From: Phalacrocorax aristotelis
Taxonomy: Eukaryota; Chordata; Aves; Suliformes; Phalacrocoracidae
DNA: 64,000 bases
NCBI RefSeq assembly: GCF_949628215.1
Contig: NC_134311.1
Coordinates: forward strand, 16,802,582 to 16,866,581
Direction of reading: 5' to 3'
The notes beneath the pieces were generated by a model. The model saw nothing but the letters and a program-made list of their open reading frames with translations, did not search any database and was not told where the DNA came from. Positions 1 through 23,800 of the stretch are shown in pieces; the first letter of the stretch is position 1, and each line of letters begins with the position of its first letter. Position numbers and translations under genes: made by a program.

Positions 1-3000
1 GATCAACCATACCTTCCCACTTTATTAAATAACACATTGCAATATTTTTAAGAGAAAAATATAAGGAAGTTGAATGTTTTGAAAAGAAGTGTTAAATCCT
101 AATCCTGATTTACTTCCATATCTTTACCACTGAGCTTGAAAAAAGAAGATTTGAACTGCTCATGTGCCTTTTCATTTCACACTGAATTTATAGGAAGTTT
201 CCAAATAATAACAGTCAACTTGGCAGGAATAAATGTAGACCAAATGGTGTAATCCCCACAAGGAAGCATAATTCTCTTATGAAGTATTTACAATAGCAAG
301 CTTGGAAATCCAACAATAGGTTATATTGTTAATAGGTTGTTTATAGCATCTTTTATTGACTGATTCATTCTTAATGGTAACAGATTTATTCACCTAACAT
401 TCTTCATGTGGCAGGCAGTTCGGTGACCACTGTTGCTTTAAGAATCCTCTCAGGTAGCAGAAAGCATTGTTACAACATAAATCAATACATAGGACATAAA
501 TAGGATCTTGCAAAGTTCACAAGTTCCCTGAAATGTAGCTGAACTTTCTGATGCTGCCTTACTGTGACCCTCCAATAACCCTTATCTCCCCTGATTTCAT
601 GACCCTTTAATGTTTCCCTGGCTCTCTGTTCCCTTCATCCTCCTAAAGAGCTTGGCTACTTCCCAACTTGGATTCATCCAACAGGCCACCCTCCTTGGAA
701 ACTCTCCCAGTCTTTGAAAGGGCCTTGCAGTATAGTAGCCTCAATGCTAGTTTGCAAATTTGCGTTTCACATACTGTTGAACTATTCACCTAACTGAATC
801 ATACGCACAACCTGGTCAAAACTGGCAAATTCCTGCAGTGGCAAGTTGTGGTACAAAGTGATAAGCCTTCTGTAAAGTTAAGATCAGAAAATTTAGGTCT
901 TCTAAAAGGAAAACAAAGGAAAGGCTTTGGGATTTGTTGTAAACATAGCTTTTATAATACTTTCTACAGTTAGCAAAGTTTTTTGCATTAAGGAAACAAT
1001 GCTGGTGAGCGCAAAAATTATTCCTCTAAAATGGGATAGCACCAGTTTGAAGCCAGCTAGCTGCCCAAATATTATTAATTGCTACTATCCAAACTGCTTG
1101 TAGCCTTTCTTTCTGTGTTAGTTTGTTGTATGCTTTTCCACTGGATATTTCACAATTATACATTGTGAAATGTATAGGAGTCAGACAAAAAATTTTTTTA
1201 TATATCTGAAACAAAAATTCCAGTGCTACAGTATATTGTATCCTTTAACATATATTATAAGCCTATCTGATAGCTTCAGACATGAGAGGATGCTACTTTA
1301 CTATATTTTTCCACAGACTGCAGTTATCTAATAGAGTTTTAGAGGAGGTGTTAAGCGCTAAGTACAATGTTCCTCAAGAATTTTGTTTTTAACAGCTAAC
1401 TACAATGTACTTGTTCACAGAGATTTGTTCCCGTACAATTTACAGATTGGCTCTGATCGTCTTCACATTTTCCAATTCGCGTACAAAGAAATCTGAGCTT
1501 CAAAGGAGATTTTCTAAAACGAGAAAGTGTCACAGGTGTCCCTGGAATATGCAACCTTGTGAACATTTAAGCAAGCAGTGTGAATCCAGCAATCTAAACA
1601 TCTTTGTGTCCCTGGCAAGAGGATAACTAATCACGTGGACCTGGTGGCAACATGTTTTTTCACTGTTGCCCATGTCCCTGGGGTATCCCCTAGAATATTT
1701 GCAAGAGACTAGAATCAGCTCAGTGCTTCTCAGTGGCACAGGCAAAGTTTAAGTTTGTCATCTCAAGGGTGATGACAAAACTGTGTCCTCGCCCATGGGT
1801 GTAGTAAAATTCAGCCCCTGGGTTCAGAGGTGGGAGTGATAAGGATTAAAACGCTGTTGAGTGGGAGCAAAGTCTTCCACTGTGACATGACAAAGGAGCC
1901 ATTCAGAGCAGGTCCAGGTTGGCTGGTGGCAGCAAAGTCACCTGAGATGGGTCAGTGGGATCTCTGCATAGATAAATTTGGGCGTTAGGAACCCCATAAC
2001 AGTTTGGAAGGGTTGCAATAAAATTTGGAATATTCAGTAAGAATGAGGTGACTCTTAAGTCGGTGCAAGAGCTGGCAGCCCCACAGCAGTGGCCATTACA
2101 CTTTGACTCTATCCTTGGTGGCAAAATAAGCAATAATCAGCTGTTTCTTCTGTTATAGACAAAGTAGACAATGGTGACCTTGCTTTCCTTGGCAGTTGCC
2201 TGTTTATGCAACTTCTTGCTTGATATGACTAAAGCTAGACTGCTAGTTATTTTATATTCTGGCAATAAAACAATAACTTCTGCTGTAACATGCTTACAGT
2301 CTGAATGTTATCTTCTGATTCTTGGAGGACCAGTACAAAAGGTTGTCTCTGTGGGAAAGGAACATTTAAGTGATACAACACACAGTTGTCTGTATACAGG
2401 GATAGACTGCAAATTGAAAAACTGGGTATGTTTAGCACTGCCTTCTTGAGACTAAACAGAGTGCCCTTAGCTTATCCTCATATGGCATGAGCTTTGGCCC
2501 CAAAACATCTCAGTAGCCCTAATTGATAAACCTGCTCCATTTTATTCATCTCTCTCCTGTACTGGGAGAATAAAGACTGGTCAGAGAATCTGAGTTACCA
2601 CCTCATAAGTGCTGAGTAAAGGGGCCTAATAATTTTCTTCAACCTGCAGACAGGGAACATTTTCCTTGCTGACTGTCCCCTCGGACATTGGACATTACCA
2701 TGCCTCTATTTCTATTTCTCTTGAGACAAGGAAATTATGTTTAACTAACAACATAAGTGGCTTAGAAATTAAAGGCTGTGTCAGAAATACCCGTTCTGTC
2801 AATAACTGAAAATAAAGTATATGGATTATACTCAAAACCACACGTATTTCTGCAACCTCAGTTTGTGCAAACCCATATTCTTTCATGTCCTTCATGACTT
2901 TACATCCTCTGACACCAGAATTTCAGATTAACATTGTTCAGCTGATCACTAGGAGTAGGATATATTTGATGTTATTTGTCTGATGTTCAAAAATATAAAA

Positions 3001-3099
3001 GAGCAGTAAGGTAAACTGATCCATGTGATAAACCACTGGTTGGTAAGCTTAACAAGAAAGATGGTGTTTATTAATATGTACTGATTTAATTTGTTTCAG
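1..3099. other. Upstream flank with no supported gene
   Basis: This stretch is AT-rich and CpG-poor. The open frames are short and none resembles a known protein. I see no CpG-island promoter, so the transcription start of the gene that follows is either a CpG-poor promoter here or lies to the left of the window. No repeat family was recognised. Confidence 0.5.
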
Positions 3100-14978
<11,879 letters not shown>

Positions 14979-14988
14979 AGTGGATGTA

Positions 14989-15036
14989 ACACACATGCAT
15001 GCATGTGCATGCATGCTCACACACACACACATGCAC
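14989..15036. repeat. (CATG/CA)n alternating purine-pyrimidine tract in 3' UTR
   Basis: Strict purine-pyrimidine alternation runs for 28 bases (14989-15016) as ACAC and ATGC units. After one break at 15017 it resumes as a CA repeat for 19 bases (15018-15036). Such tracts are prone to Z-DNA formation and length change. Confidence 0.8.
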
Positions 15037-15064
15037 CCAAACCTTTCAACCAAACCATGAGAGA

Positions 15065-15070
15065 AATAAA
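15065..15070 (+). terminator. ZNF474: Poly(A) signal AATAAA of ZNF474
   Basis: A canonical AATAAA lies 87 bases after the stop. A GT-rich stretch (TGTAGTGTGTCGTCG, about 15101-15115) lies at the usual distance for a downstream element, so cleavage is expected near 15085-15095. Confidence 0.8.
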
Positions 15071-15095
15071 ATCCAGCTGAAGATCTGTGGGCACC

Positions 15096-18000
15096 AAAAC
15101 TGTAGTGTGTCGTCGTATTACATGATCCCAAAGCCTCCAAAGTAAAATCAGCAGTTGCTACTGTAGCATAAGGTCAAATATGGTGGTTTTTTAGCTCAGC
15201 AGTAGCAAAAATGCCTCCTCATTTTTTGTCATTCAGGTAGTGTCACCTTGAAACCACAATTTGAGAGGGGTGGCATGAGAATACTTGAAAGTAATGTTAA
15301 CTATTATCTTCCTTCTCCTCATCTTGTACTTTGTTGGGATCAGAAGAACCCAAGCGAAGGGTCCTCCCAGGTTGCTTTCTGAATTGTTGTGCTGTCTTCA
15401 TCTCTGTTGGTCAAATGTGGGGTTTTCTTCAGCCTCACTCCTTTCACAGGCTTTCAGCTTTAGCTGTGTGGACCTTTGAAAAAACTTGAGCCTTCTGCAT
15501 GCATTTCCCATTTTGCATGGCATGTTTGGGTTTTTGTATTCAGCAAAGGACAGAAAGAAATGAGCCATAGCTGTTAGGGGTCTTTCACTGCAGAGATCCC
15601 CAAGAGAGTATCTCACAGGGATCTATCTTGTGGTCTTGTTTTTCAGCAGATCTGTGACACTGGGAGAGATGGTGTAATGTCAGGACCTCCCTTGTCTGCA
15701 GGGACATTTGGCTACATGTCCCTTGCTCAGTGAATACATTCACCTACTGTTTCAGAAACTGAAGCTTCAGACAACTTTTAGGAAATGAGAGTTTCGATGA
15801 GGATTAATAATTAAATCTCAATGGAAGCAAAGCCAGAATGATGTTGATCAGGAAGATTAATTCTTTGAAAATTTTGTTTCCTTTCTACCAAAGTGTTGAC
15901 TAGTTAATGTAAGAACCTCCAGCTGAATTTGACTAAGCAGATAAACCAAGTAGCTCCTTTGGGTTTGTTGTTTTGGGGTTTTTTTTTGTGTCCTTGTCCA
16001 TCTTTGGCACAAGACTATTCATTGACTCCCACTCAGAGCTTAAATCCATGGAACACTCCAGTGTTCACATATTTGTGTGACAGTGCAGGTCACAGAAGCC
16101 CTTGGCTGCTGCAAGTGGAACATTACCATGTAAAATGATCCAGCCATGGGGTGGAAGCAAAGACTGGCTGTTTTGAGAAAATACCCCAAAAGTGTCCTCT
16201 TCTTGGATAATTTCATGCTTAAGAATGATACTGACCATGTGATTTATCCTCAGCTCAATAAACTGATCATGCCAAAAACTTTAAAAGTCAGAGGAGCACA
16301 TCTTTTGTCATGAACTTGGTAAAGGAAAACATATTATTATGTCAAGCCAAAAGAAGCATGGTGTGTCAGATGGCTGGAATAAAATATTACCCAGCCCTCT
16401 GTGCCAAATGTGACCATAACAGAGTGCCAGTAGGGGCAAGAAGGGTAAGTATTATACAAGAAAGCAGGGGGAAGGTGTTTGAATGTGTTATTTTGAAAAA
16501 TGTTATTCTGTTATGTAGCAGAATCAGTGCCAAAACACATCAGTGAATAGGTTAAACACATGAAGGAAGTAATACTCACTTTAACAAGGTACAGCAGAGA
16601 TCACTTTTTATTATTATTTTATTTACTCTGAAGTGTTCTATTAAGTTGTCAGTGAGGTTATTCAAAAGGTATGACAAAATCCAATACAAGTTGTTATCCA
16701 GCAATACAGGCTTCCTGATACCATGAAAGAAACTGTACCTCACGTATGCTTTCACCTTCAAGCTTAAGGCCTAGATCTGGCTGTTACATACTGTGTAGCT
16801 GATGTGACTTTTCTCTCAGCATTCACACTTAGTATTGTACTTAAAAATGATATTAAGTTAATGTCTTCATATATACTAAAATGAAATACGGATACCAGCA
16901 ACTTTTCTTTTCCAAGCTATCAAGCTGTGTGATTTGTGGCGTAAGTGAAATAAGAAATAATATCATTGTTCTGTTATTAGAGGAACGCTCCTGGCTCCAG
17001 CCCTGGCGGGCTGTTAATTCAGACTGGGAGAGGTACCAGCATTCTTTGGTGAAAGTAATTTCCAAAACAATCAATGGCACCACAGCAGCCCTTTCATCTT
17101 CAGAATGGGAATTGTATTGTCTGAAGATAGATATCTTCAGGAGTCAAAGGTTCAGTTTCTGTTCTGCAGTGCAAAGCTGTGTAAACCTCACAGATCAGTC
17201 CTTGTTAGTGTCTCCAGTGTAAGGAGGGTCACTGGCGGAGCTGGACGGGTGCCATCTCTCCTCCTTTGTCTGGGATAAGGCACGTGGTCTGAGAAAAGAA
17301 CAGGGGCACTGGTTTGTGATTTCTAGACTGGCTCCTAGGAGCAGTTGGCAGGCAACATACACTGCAAGGCCCTGGAGGCTGTTGTAATTCGCATCAAATG
17401 CTGGCCCACTGATGAGTGGCTTGGTAATTGGAGGATTAATGATGTCATGCAAGCTCACCTTTGTGTCCCCTTTTCCTCATCTTGGACCCCTCTTCCTTTT
17501 GCCAGTTATGATAAGCATTTTTTGACTACATCTGCCTCACTGAGTCAAGATTCATTACAGAATCACTTCAAAGCAGAAACATATTTTGAAGAAAAATAGC
17601 CTTTGCAGACTCACCTCAGTCCTCGGCATTACAAATTTAGCCCTGCCTTTCAGTGGGATTCAGATGGCAGAGTCCTTGTGTCATTCTGAAAGCTGGATTC
17701 AGAGACCTCATGATTTTAGATCTGTCAGAAATGTCACCCAGAACAGTTTTTCTATGTTTCATTGTCAGCTCTACTCTTGTCTATTTATTATTTTCTGGAT
17801 TATTATCTCCAAAAGCAATAAAATCTGCCTCATTATCCGAGCAGAGTGTTTCTAAACAATCACAGAAGTACTGATATTAACTGTACTTTTAGTGTGCTGT
17901 TGTGTCTTGCCCAGAAATACCACCGTGCGGGAGCTCCTGAAACCATAAGCCTGAAGTATGGTTTCCACATCAGCCTTTGAGGGAGTCAGATGAGGACTTG

Positions 18001-18333
18001 GCAAATTAGGAGCTGCCTGTGCTTATAGGTGATTGCTGCTGAGCTCTGAGCTTGACGTGGGATCTGTGACATGGTGAGCCTTAGCACTCACAGAGGCTCA
18101 GCACTGGGCTGTAAGAGCTGATGATGAGACCACAGCATGCAGGAACTCAGCAGGAGGCAACAGCTCTCAGAAAGATCTCAGATGTTGTAATATCCTCTTC
18201 CTTCCATAACATTTTGGGTACAAGGAATCTCAAAATATGTAGAAATATAAAAAGCACTGGCATTGGAGTGCATATTGTCCCATTTCAAACATTGACAAGG
18301 TATTGCTGTCACTCACATTTCCAGGTTACCCTG
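15096..18333. other. Intergenic, nothing supported
   Basis: Only short chance frames are present on either strand, and I recognise no repeat family. The sequence is AT-rich throughout, with no CpG island. Confidence 0.5.
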
Positions 18334-18904
18334 TGTCCTGGTTTCAGCTGGGACAGAGTTAATTTTCTGCACAGTGGATAGTATGGGGTTATGTTTTGGA
18401 TTTGTGCTGGAAACAGTGTTGATAATGTGGAGATGTTTTAGTTGTTGCTAAGAAGTGCTTACACTAGCCAAGGACTTTCAGCTTCCCATGCTCTGCCAGG
18501 TGTACAAGAAGCTGGGAGGGGACACAGCCAGGACATCTGACCTCAACTGACCAAAGGGATATCCCACACCATGTGACATCATGCTCAGCATATAACGCTG
18601 GGGGAAGAAGAAGGAAGTGAGGGAACGTTTAGAGTGATTGCATTTGTCTTCCCAAGTAACCGTTACGCATGATGGAGCCCTGCTTTCCTGGAGATGGCTG
18701 AACACCTGCCTGCTGATGGGAAGCAGTGAATGAATTCCTTGCTTTGCTTGTGCTGTGCAGCTTTTACTTGACCTATTAAACTGTCTTTATCTCAACCCTT
18801 GAGTTTTTCGCTTTTCTTTTCTCATTCTCTCACTCATCCCACTGAGGGGGATGTGAGTGAGCGCTACGTGGTGCTTGGTAGCTGGCTGGGGTTAAACCAT
18901 GACA
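18334..18904 (+). repeat. 5' LTR of the ERVK-type element (571 bp)
   Basis: The repeat starts TGTCCTGGTTTCAGCTGG and ends ACCATGACA, so it has the TG...CA ends of an LTR. A TATA-like ATATAA lies at 18590-18595 and an ATTAAA poly(A)-type signal at 18775-18780, in the order expected for U3-R-U5. Its body aligns along its whole length with the 3' copy. Confidence 0.85.
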
Positions 18905-18912
18905 GTCCTTTT

Positions 18913-18930
18913 TGGTGCCCAACATGGGCC
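18913..18930 (+). other. Retroviral primer-binding site, Lys-tRNA type, degenerate
   Basis: TGGTGCCCAACATGGGCC begins eight bases after the 5' LTR. It is a mutated form of the 18-base site complementary to the tRNA-Lys(1,2) 3' end that class II retroelements use. The changes include C-to-T and G-to-A steps at CpG positions, the usual decay pattern. Confidence 0.75.
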
Positions 18931-19257
18931 TTGAAGGGTTTGAGATAATGACAGATTTGAATGGAATGTGCTAGGTCAAACTTATAGCTGTTATTGCTTT
19001 TTACCTATTAATGGTCAGGCTTCTGTGCTTGCCATGGGCTTGCTTGCCTTACTGTATATTAGAGTCTGGTGCTTGTTAGTGGCTGCTTTTTGCTTATACT
19101 GCTTGCTGTACTGCTGTACTGCTGATCACCTTACTCTGCTATGCCTGGGATTATTTTGATAACAGCAATGACTATACACCTGGGCTGGCAGATGGCCAGG
19201 GCTCTTTCTGTGCTGCTGAACTGGACAGGGTGGAACTCCAGTGTGAACACCAGTTGA

Positions 19258-19772
19258 AGGGGCTGTGACCTGTGGATAAGTCCATGTCAGAGCAGAATAC
19301 CCCAAAGTGTCCGTGGCTGTGGATAAACAGGTACAGAGCAGGTACATCTCAAAGTATCTGTGGCCATGACTATGTCTGTGCCATGGCAGGTATACCTTGA
19401 AGCATCCATCAGTGGCTGTGCATGAGGTCATCCTAGAGCACCTCAAAGCATGTGGCCATTGATTAGCCCACGACAGAGCAGGCACACCCCTGGAGGGATT
19501 GCAGTCATGGGAAGGCCATGTTGGAGCAGGTTTACTTCTGAAGGTACTGTGGCTGTGGGTAAGGCCTTGCTGGAGCAGGTATATCTCTGAAGGCATTGTG
19601 GCCCATGGATAAGGCCACACTGGAACAGGTGAACCTCAGAGCAGGTGTGGCTGTGTGGCTGTGGATAAGTCCATGCTGCAGCAGGTACACCTTGAAGCAT
19701 CAGTGGCTGTGTATGAGGCCATGCTGGAGCACCTCAAAGTGTGTGGCCATGGATCAGCCCATGGCAGTGCAG
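19258..19772 (+). repeat. Degenerate minisatellite (about 47-50 bp unit, about 11 copies) inside the ERV
   Basis: Units share a core like GTGGATAAGTCCATGCTG followed by GAGCAGGTACACCT. About eleven copies of 40-57 bases can be laid out by eye. There is higher-order order too: the three-unit block near 19360-19485 recurs near 19660-19772, suggesting a second round of duplication. A 164-residue minus-strand frame through it has no recognisable content. Confidence 0.7.
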
Positions 19773-20251
19773 GAACTCCTTGTTGCTAGCCAGGCTAGAA
19801 GAAAGGGGAGGAGTTCACTACAATGTTAAATGCTATAACCTGGCGCAAAGGAATGGAAATACTTTTATATTGTTGTAACCCATTATCTGAGTTGCATATT
19901 ATAGGAATTACTACAGCAGGAACCATCCAAGCCAACAGAGGAAAAGCCTTACAAGAAGCAGTGCAAGTGCAGCAGTGACCCAACCTGAGCTGGCTTTGGT
20001 GCCCAGTAACTTCATGCAGCACACCATTCCTCCTGTCCTGAGTGACCAAAGTCATGGACTAAATTAAATCAATGGATGTTTTGTGACATTTGTGGATATT
20101 TATGGATATTCTACAGACTTTTCGCAGGGGTGATGCATTGACTAAGGGAATTATATCCGTGTATTATATCAAAGGACAGGAAGCAGGGTGGTAGGTAATG
20201 AGAATGTATTGGATAGTGTAGGACATGAGCATGACATAAATGGTATGGAAT

Positions 20252-20264
20252 AAGGAGTGGAGAA
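20252..20264 (+). other. Polypurine tract of the ERV
   Basis: AAGGAGTGGAGAA directly precedes the TG start of the 3' LTR, where plus-strand priming takes place in retroviruses. One T interrupts it. Confidence 0.6.
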
Positions 20265-20859
20265 TGTGATGGTTTTGGCTGTGGCAGAGTTCATTTTCTT
20301 CAAAGTAGCTAGTATGGGGTTATGCTTTGGATTTGTGCTGGAAACAGTGTTGATAATGTGGAGATGTTTTAGTTACTGCTGAGCAGTGCTTACACTGAGT
20401 CAAGGCCTTTTCTGCTTCTCACCCCACCCCATCAGCAAGTACGCTGGGGGTGTGCAAGAAGTTGGGGGGGTCACAGCTGGGAGACCTGACCTCAACTGAC
20501 CAATAGGATATTCCATACCATATAGCGTCATGCTCAGCAATAAAAAGCTGGGGGAAAAAGAAGGAATGGGGGGACATTCAGAGTGATGGTATTTGTCTTC
20601 CCAAGTAATGGTTATGCATGATGGAGCCCTGCTTTCCTGGAGATGGCTGAACGCCTGCCTGCCCATGGAAGCAGTGAATGAATTCCTTGTTTTGCCTTGG
20701 TTGTATGCATGGCTTTTGCTTTACCTATTAAACTGTCTTTATCTCAACCCACAAATTTTCTCACTTTTACCCTTCTGATTCTCTCGCCCACCCCACTGAG
20801 CAGGATGTGAGTGGGCGGCTGTGTGGGGCTTAGTTGCCAGCTGGGGTTAAACCACAACA
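20265..20859 (+). repeat. 3' LTR of the ERVK-type element (595 bp)
   Basis: The repeat starts TGTGATGGTTTTGGCT and ends ACCACAACA. It is colinear with the 5' LTR but carries a block of about 25 bases near 20425-20450 that the 5' copy lacks. The TATA-like box reads AATAAAA near 20539, and the ATTAAA signal near the end of R is kept. Confidence 0.85.
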
Positions 20860-23800
20860 CTGTTTCTTCACTTTAGTGATTTGTCACTTAACTTTATCTG
20901 ATCCACTGTTGGCTCATGGTGATTTCCAGCTCAATCCCATGTTTCCTACTGACACAACATATAAAGAGCTGAAAAAACTCTTTTCCTGTACTGCAAAAAC
21001 AATGACATTCCATCTAGTTTGCCACAAAGGTGCTGATAGCAGCTAAAACTAGTCCTGGACAAAATATACAGAAAGTCAGAACATGGATTGACAAGCAAAG
21101 TTCAAACACATTAAACAAATGAACATTCACTTTCAGACCGTAAATAAAATCCCTGACTGATGTTTTAAGTTCAGCCAGTTGAACCTATGAGTTCCAATTA
21201 AAAAATCAGAAATGTTAAAAAAAAAATCCTGATGATCATAGGCAAGCTTAACTGGAGACTTCAAAAATTGGACATTAATGAGAGAACTCATAACTGCAGA
21301 TAAATACTATATATAAAGTGGCAGAGTTTAGGAAGTTGAGAATGTCACAGTTCTTTAGTACCGTACAAGCTCCAAAAGGTCCCACATATTTAAGGGCAGT
21401 AGCAAAAAATGCCTAGCAGGCCATAACAAAACAGTTTCCTGAAGCCTTTTTCTCAAAGACTACCAGCACTTAGTAGACCACAGCTTGAGGTACGAAAGAT
21501 TTGTAAATGCAATGTCGGTTTCTAAAAGGTAGTGAGAACCTGCATAGATCTGTGAATTCTCGCTGCATGGCATAGACCTGGAAAATAAATAGCACTATAT
21601 AGAAGTCTTCTTTTCAGCCTGCCTCCTGACCACTGACAATTTGTATGCTTAAGCTTTAGTTCAGGATTTGTAAACATAAAATTTGATTCTGTACTCACTG
21701 AAGCCAAGTCCCACATTAGCATATGGGTACAGGATGGAGCCAGAAAAGCTAAGGGATCAATCAGATGTGACACATATATGCCTTAGTCAAATTAGTTCCT
21801 GGAGGTTTTTATGATGGCGCACAAGATTTCATGGCCTATGTTTGTTTAACAATAGAATTTCATAAATGAGAATTAAGTTTGTTTTTATTACCCAGTTCAG
21901 GGAGCTGGTCCACACAGAAGGAATTCTAGGGAGGCTCTTGTCTGAAACAGTATTTTCCTTGGGGCTTCTGTCTGCCCAGGTGGTTAGCTTTGCTTCACTG
22001 CCACTGGGATAGGGTTTCCTGAATTCTGTGTTTTTGAATTGTGTCAACCAAAGTGGGCTCAAATGAGTTTGCTGTATCTGGACACCAGCCACGCTCAGCA
22101 GGACAGTAGGATCATGTAAAAGCAGGATTCAACAGGGGCATTATGTCCACTAGGAAAAAAAAACCTACAAGCCTGGAAAACCCTCCAAGAAGTTGCCTGA
22201 GGGAGTGCCTACATTCTTACATGCTCTTATTTGCTTTCTCCTCAGTCAATATCATAACTGAAATACACAGTGTCATTGACTCTAGGCATGCAAGGGTTAG
22301 GGACTCATCCTAAATCTCTGTTTCTTAGAAAACTTCTGGCATTTGCAGTTCAAGAGAAATTGTTATAATCTGCATAGTGTTGAGAAGAGAGCCACAATTA
22401 TTGAACTGGAAAATCTGCCTGACAAGTAAGACTCCAGGCACTCAGACTATTTAACTTTTTAAAAAAAAGAGTAAGAAATGCTTCAAAGATGGCCTGTATA
22501 TATCCAGATTTCAGAGCTTCCTTTACAGAAGAAAAGACCTAACAACCTCCAAGGGAGGAATTTGATGCTAGACAAACTCAGAAACTCAGAACTTTCAAAG
22601 AGTAGAGCAGTTTATTGAGATTCTCAGTGGATTGTCTATGGCAGGACTTTTACAAACTAATCATGAACTTTTTTTAAAAAAAATATGCATATATCTAATG
22701 TGAATAAATTCAGGCTAGCCTTGTGTTACAATATAGTCTGTGGAACATTGGACTAGAAAACTTTTCCAGATTATAATGAAATACAGTAATTGACATATAA
22801 TTTTCAGGACAAAAAACAGTTTGCAAAAGTCTAATAAATATATTGCAAGTAGCCAATGGCTACTAAATGGAGACTAAAAGTCCCCAAGAATGTAGAGCCC
22901 ATTGAATATATAACAACAGAAAACTGCTTTTGATGGCAAGAGCTGTTGACCTGGGGTAGGATTTGTACCTGGATTTGGAAGCTGAATCAGACTGCAAAGT
23001 CAGATTGGGAAAAGAAGGTCTTCAGAGCAGCAGTGAGAAACATCTCTGGACACAAAATTTTGAGGTACGGTCTCAAATGGAAGATAAGCTGCCAGTCTGG
23101 TCAGAAAGAGGAGACTGATTTCAAAACAAGTGAGTGCTTTGCCTTGTTTGCTTTCTGGTGCCTTAAGGTGAGAAGGATTTATCTAGGTGAGCTCATAGGA
23201 CTTGTAAATCTAAATGGTCAGGAAACTGGTTGGTTCAGGATAGTTTCACACTTTATTTTTGTAATACCTCCAATTCAAAACAAGTTATACTTACTACTGT
23301 CTATTTATACCACGTTTAAAGGCTGGAAAGATGTAAAAAAAGGGCACCACCAGATGCAGCTTGTGATAAAAGCAGATTTCCAACACCTCCTTGTCCAGCC
23401 TACTCCCTCTTTGCACAATTGCTGGGTTTGTTAGCGTCTAGGAGGCAGACAGGATATTTCAGGAGCAAGATCAGAGCACAGGCTATGGTGCCAGACATTG
23501 CTAGCAATGCAGTCCATTGGACAATGGGTGGTTTACTTATAAAAGAGAACCCCATGGGCCCTGTGCAGCCTAGACTCAGATGAGTACAAAAAAATACCGT
23601 AACAAAGCCACCATAGCCTTCCCTGTAGCTGTCTATCTCCCTGCATCCGCTCCTCCACCATTTAGCCTTATTTGATGCATTTGGACAGAGGTATCTTGAT
23701 ATTGCCATGAGGTTGCAAAATATGTGCAGCATGGAAGAAGCAGGAGTTAGAAACACAGGTCACACTGCACAATTCATGTTCCAAAGTGGTAAGCTGGGTG

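Larger units (their letters stand above)
14979..15095 (+). other. ZNF474: ZNF474 3' UTR
   Basis: This is a short 3' UTR of about 110 bases from the TGA to a point shortly after the poly(A) signal. Nearly half of it is the alternating purine-pyrimidine tract described separately. The end point is approximate. Confidence 0.65.
18334..20859 (+). mobile_element. Internally deleted ERVK-type endogenous retrovirus with two LTRs
   Basis: Two related terminal repeats (18334-18904 and 20265-20859) in direct orientation flank only 1360 bases. A primer-binding site follows the 5' LTR and a purine-rich tract precedes the 3' LTR, so this is a provirus remnant and not two solo LTRs. The primer site resembles the Lys-tRNA type used by class II (betaretrovirus-like) elements. 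I see no trace of gag, pol or env; the interior is mostly a degenerate minisatellite. The element cannot encode proteins. The LTRs differ at roughly a fifth of sites by eye, with length differences, so the insertion is old or the ends come from two subfamilies. No convincing 6-base target duplication was found (ACCCTG on the left, CTGTTT on the right). Confidence 0.85.

Noticed and set aside
19126-19620. 164-residue frame on the minus strand
   Set aside because: It runs antisense through the minisatellite of the ERV; its length reflects the repeat unit and the product resembles no protein.
18328-20865. Target-site duplication around the ERV
   Set aside because: The six bases on each side (ACCCTG and CTGTTT) do not match well enough to claim a duplication.
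22946-23434. 162-residue frame on the plus strand
   Set aside because: It begins at CTG, not ATG, has no recognisable motif and no splice or poly(A) context.
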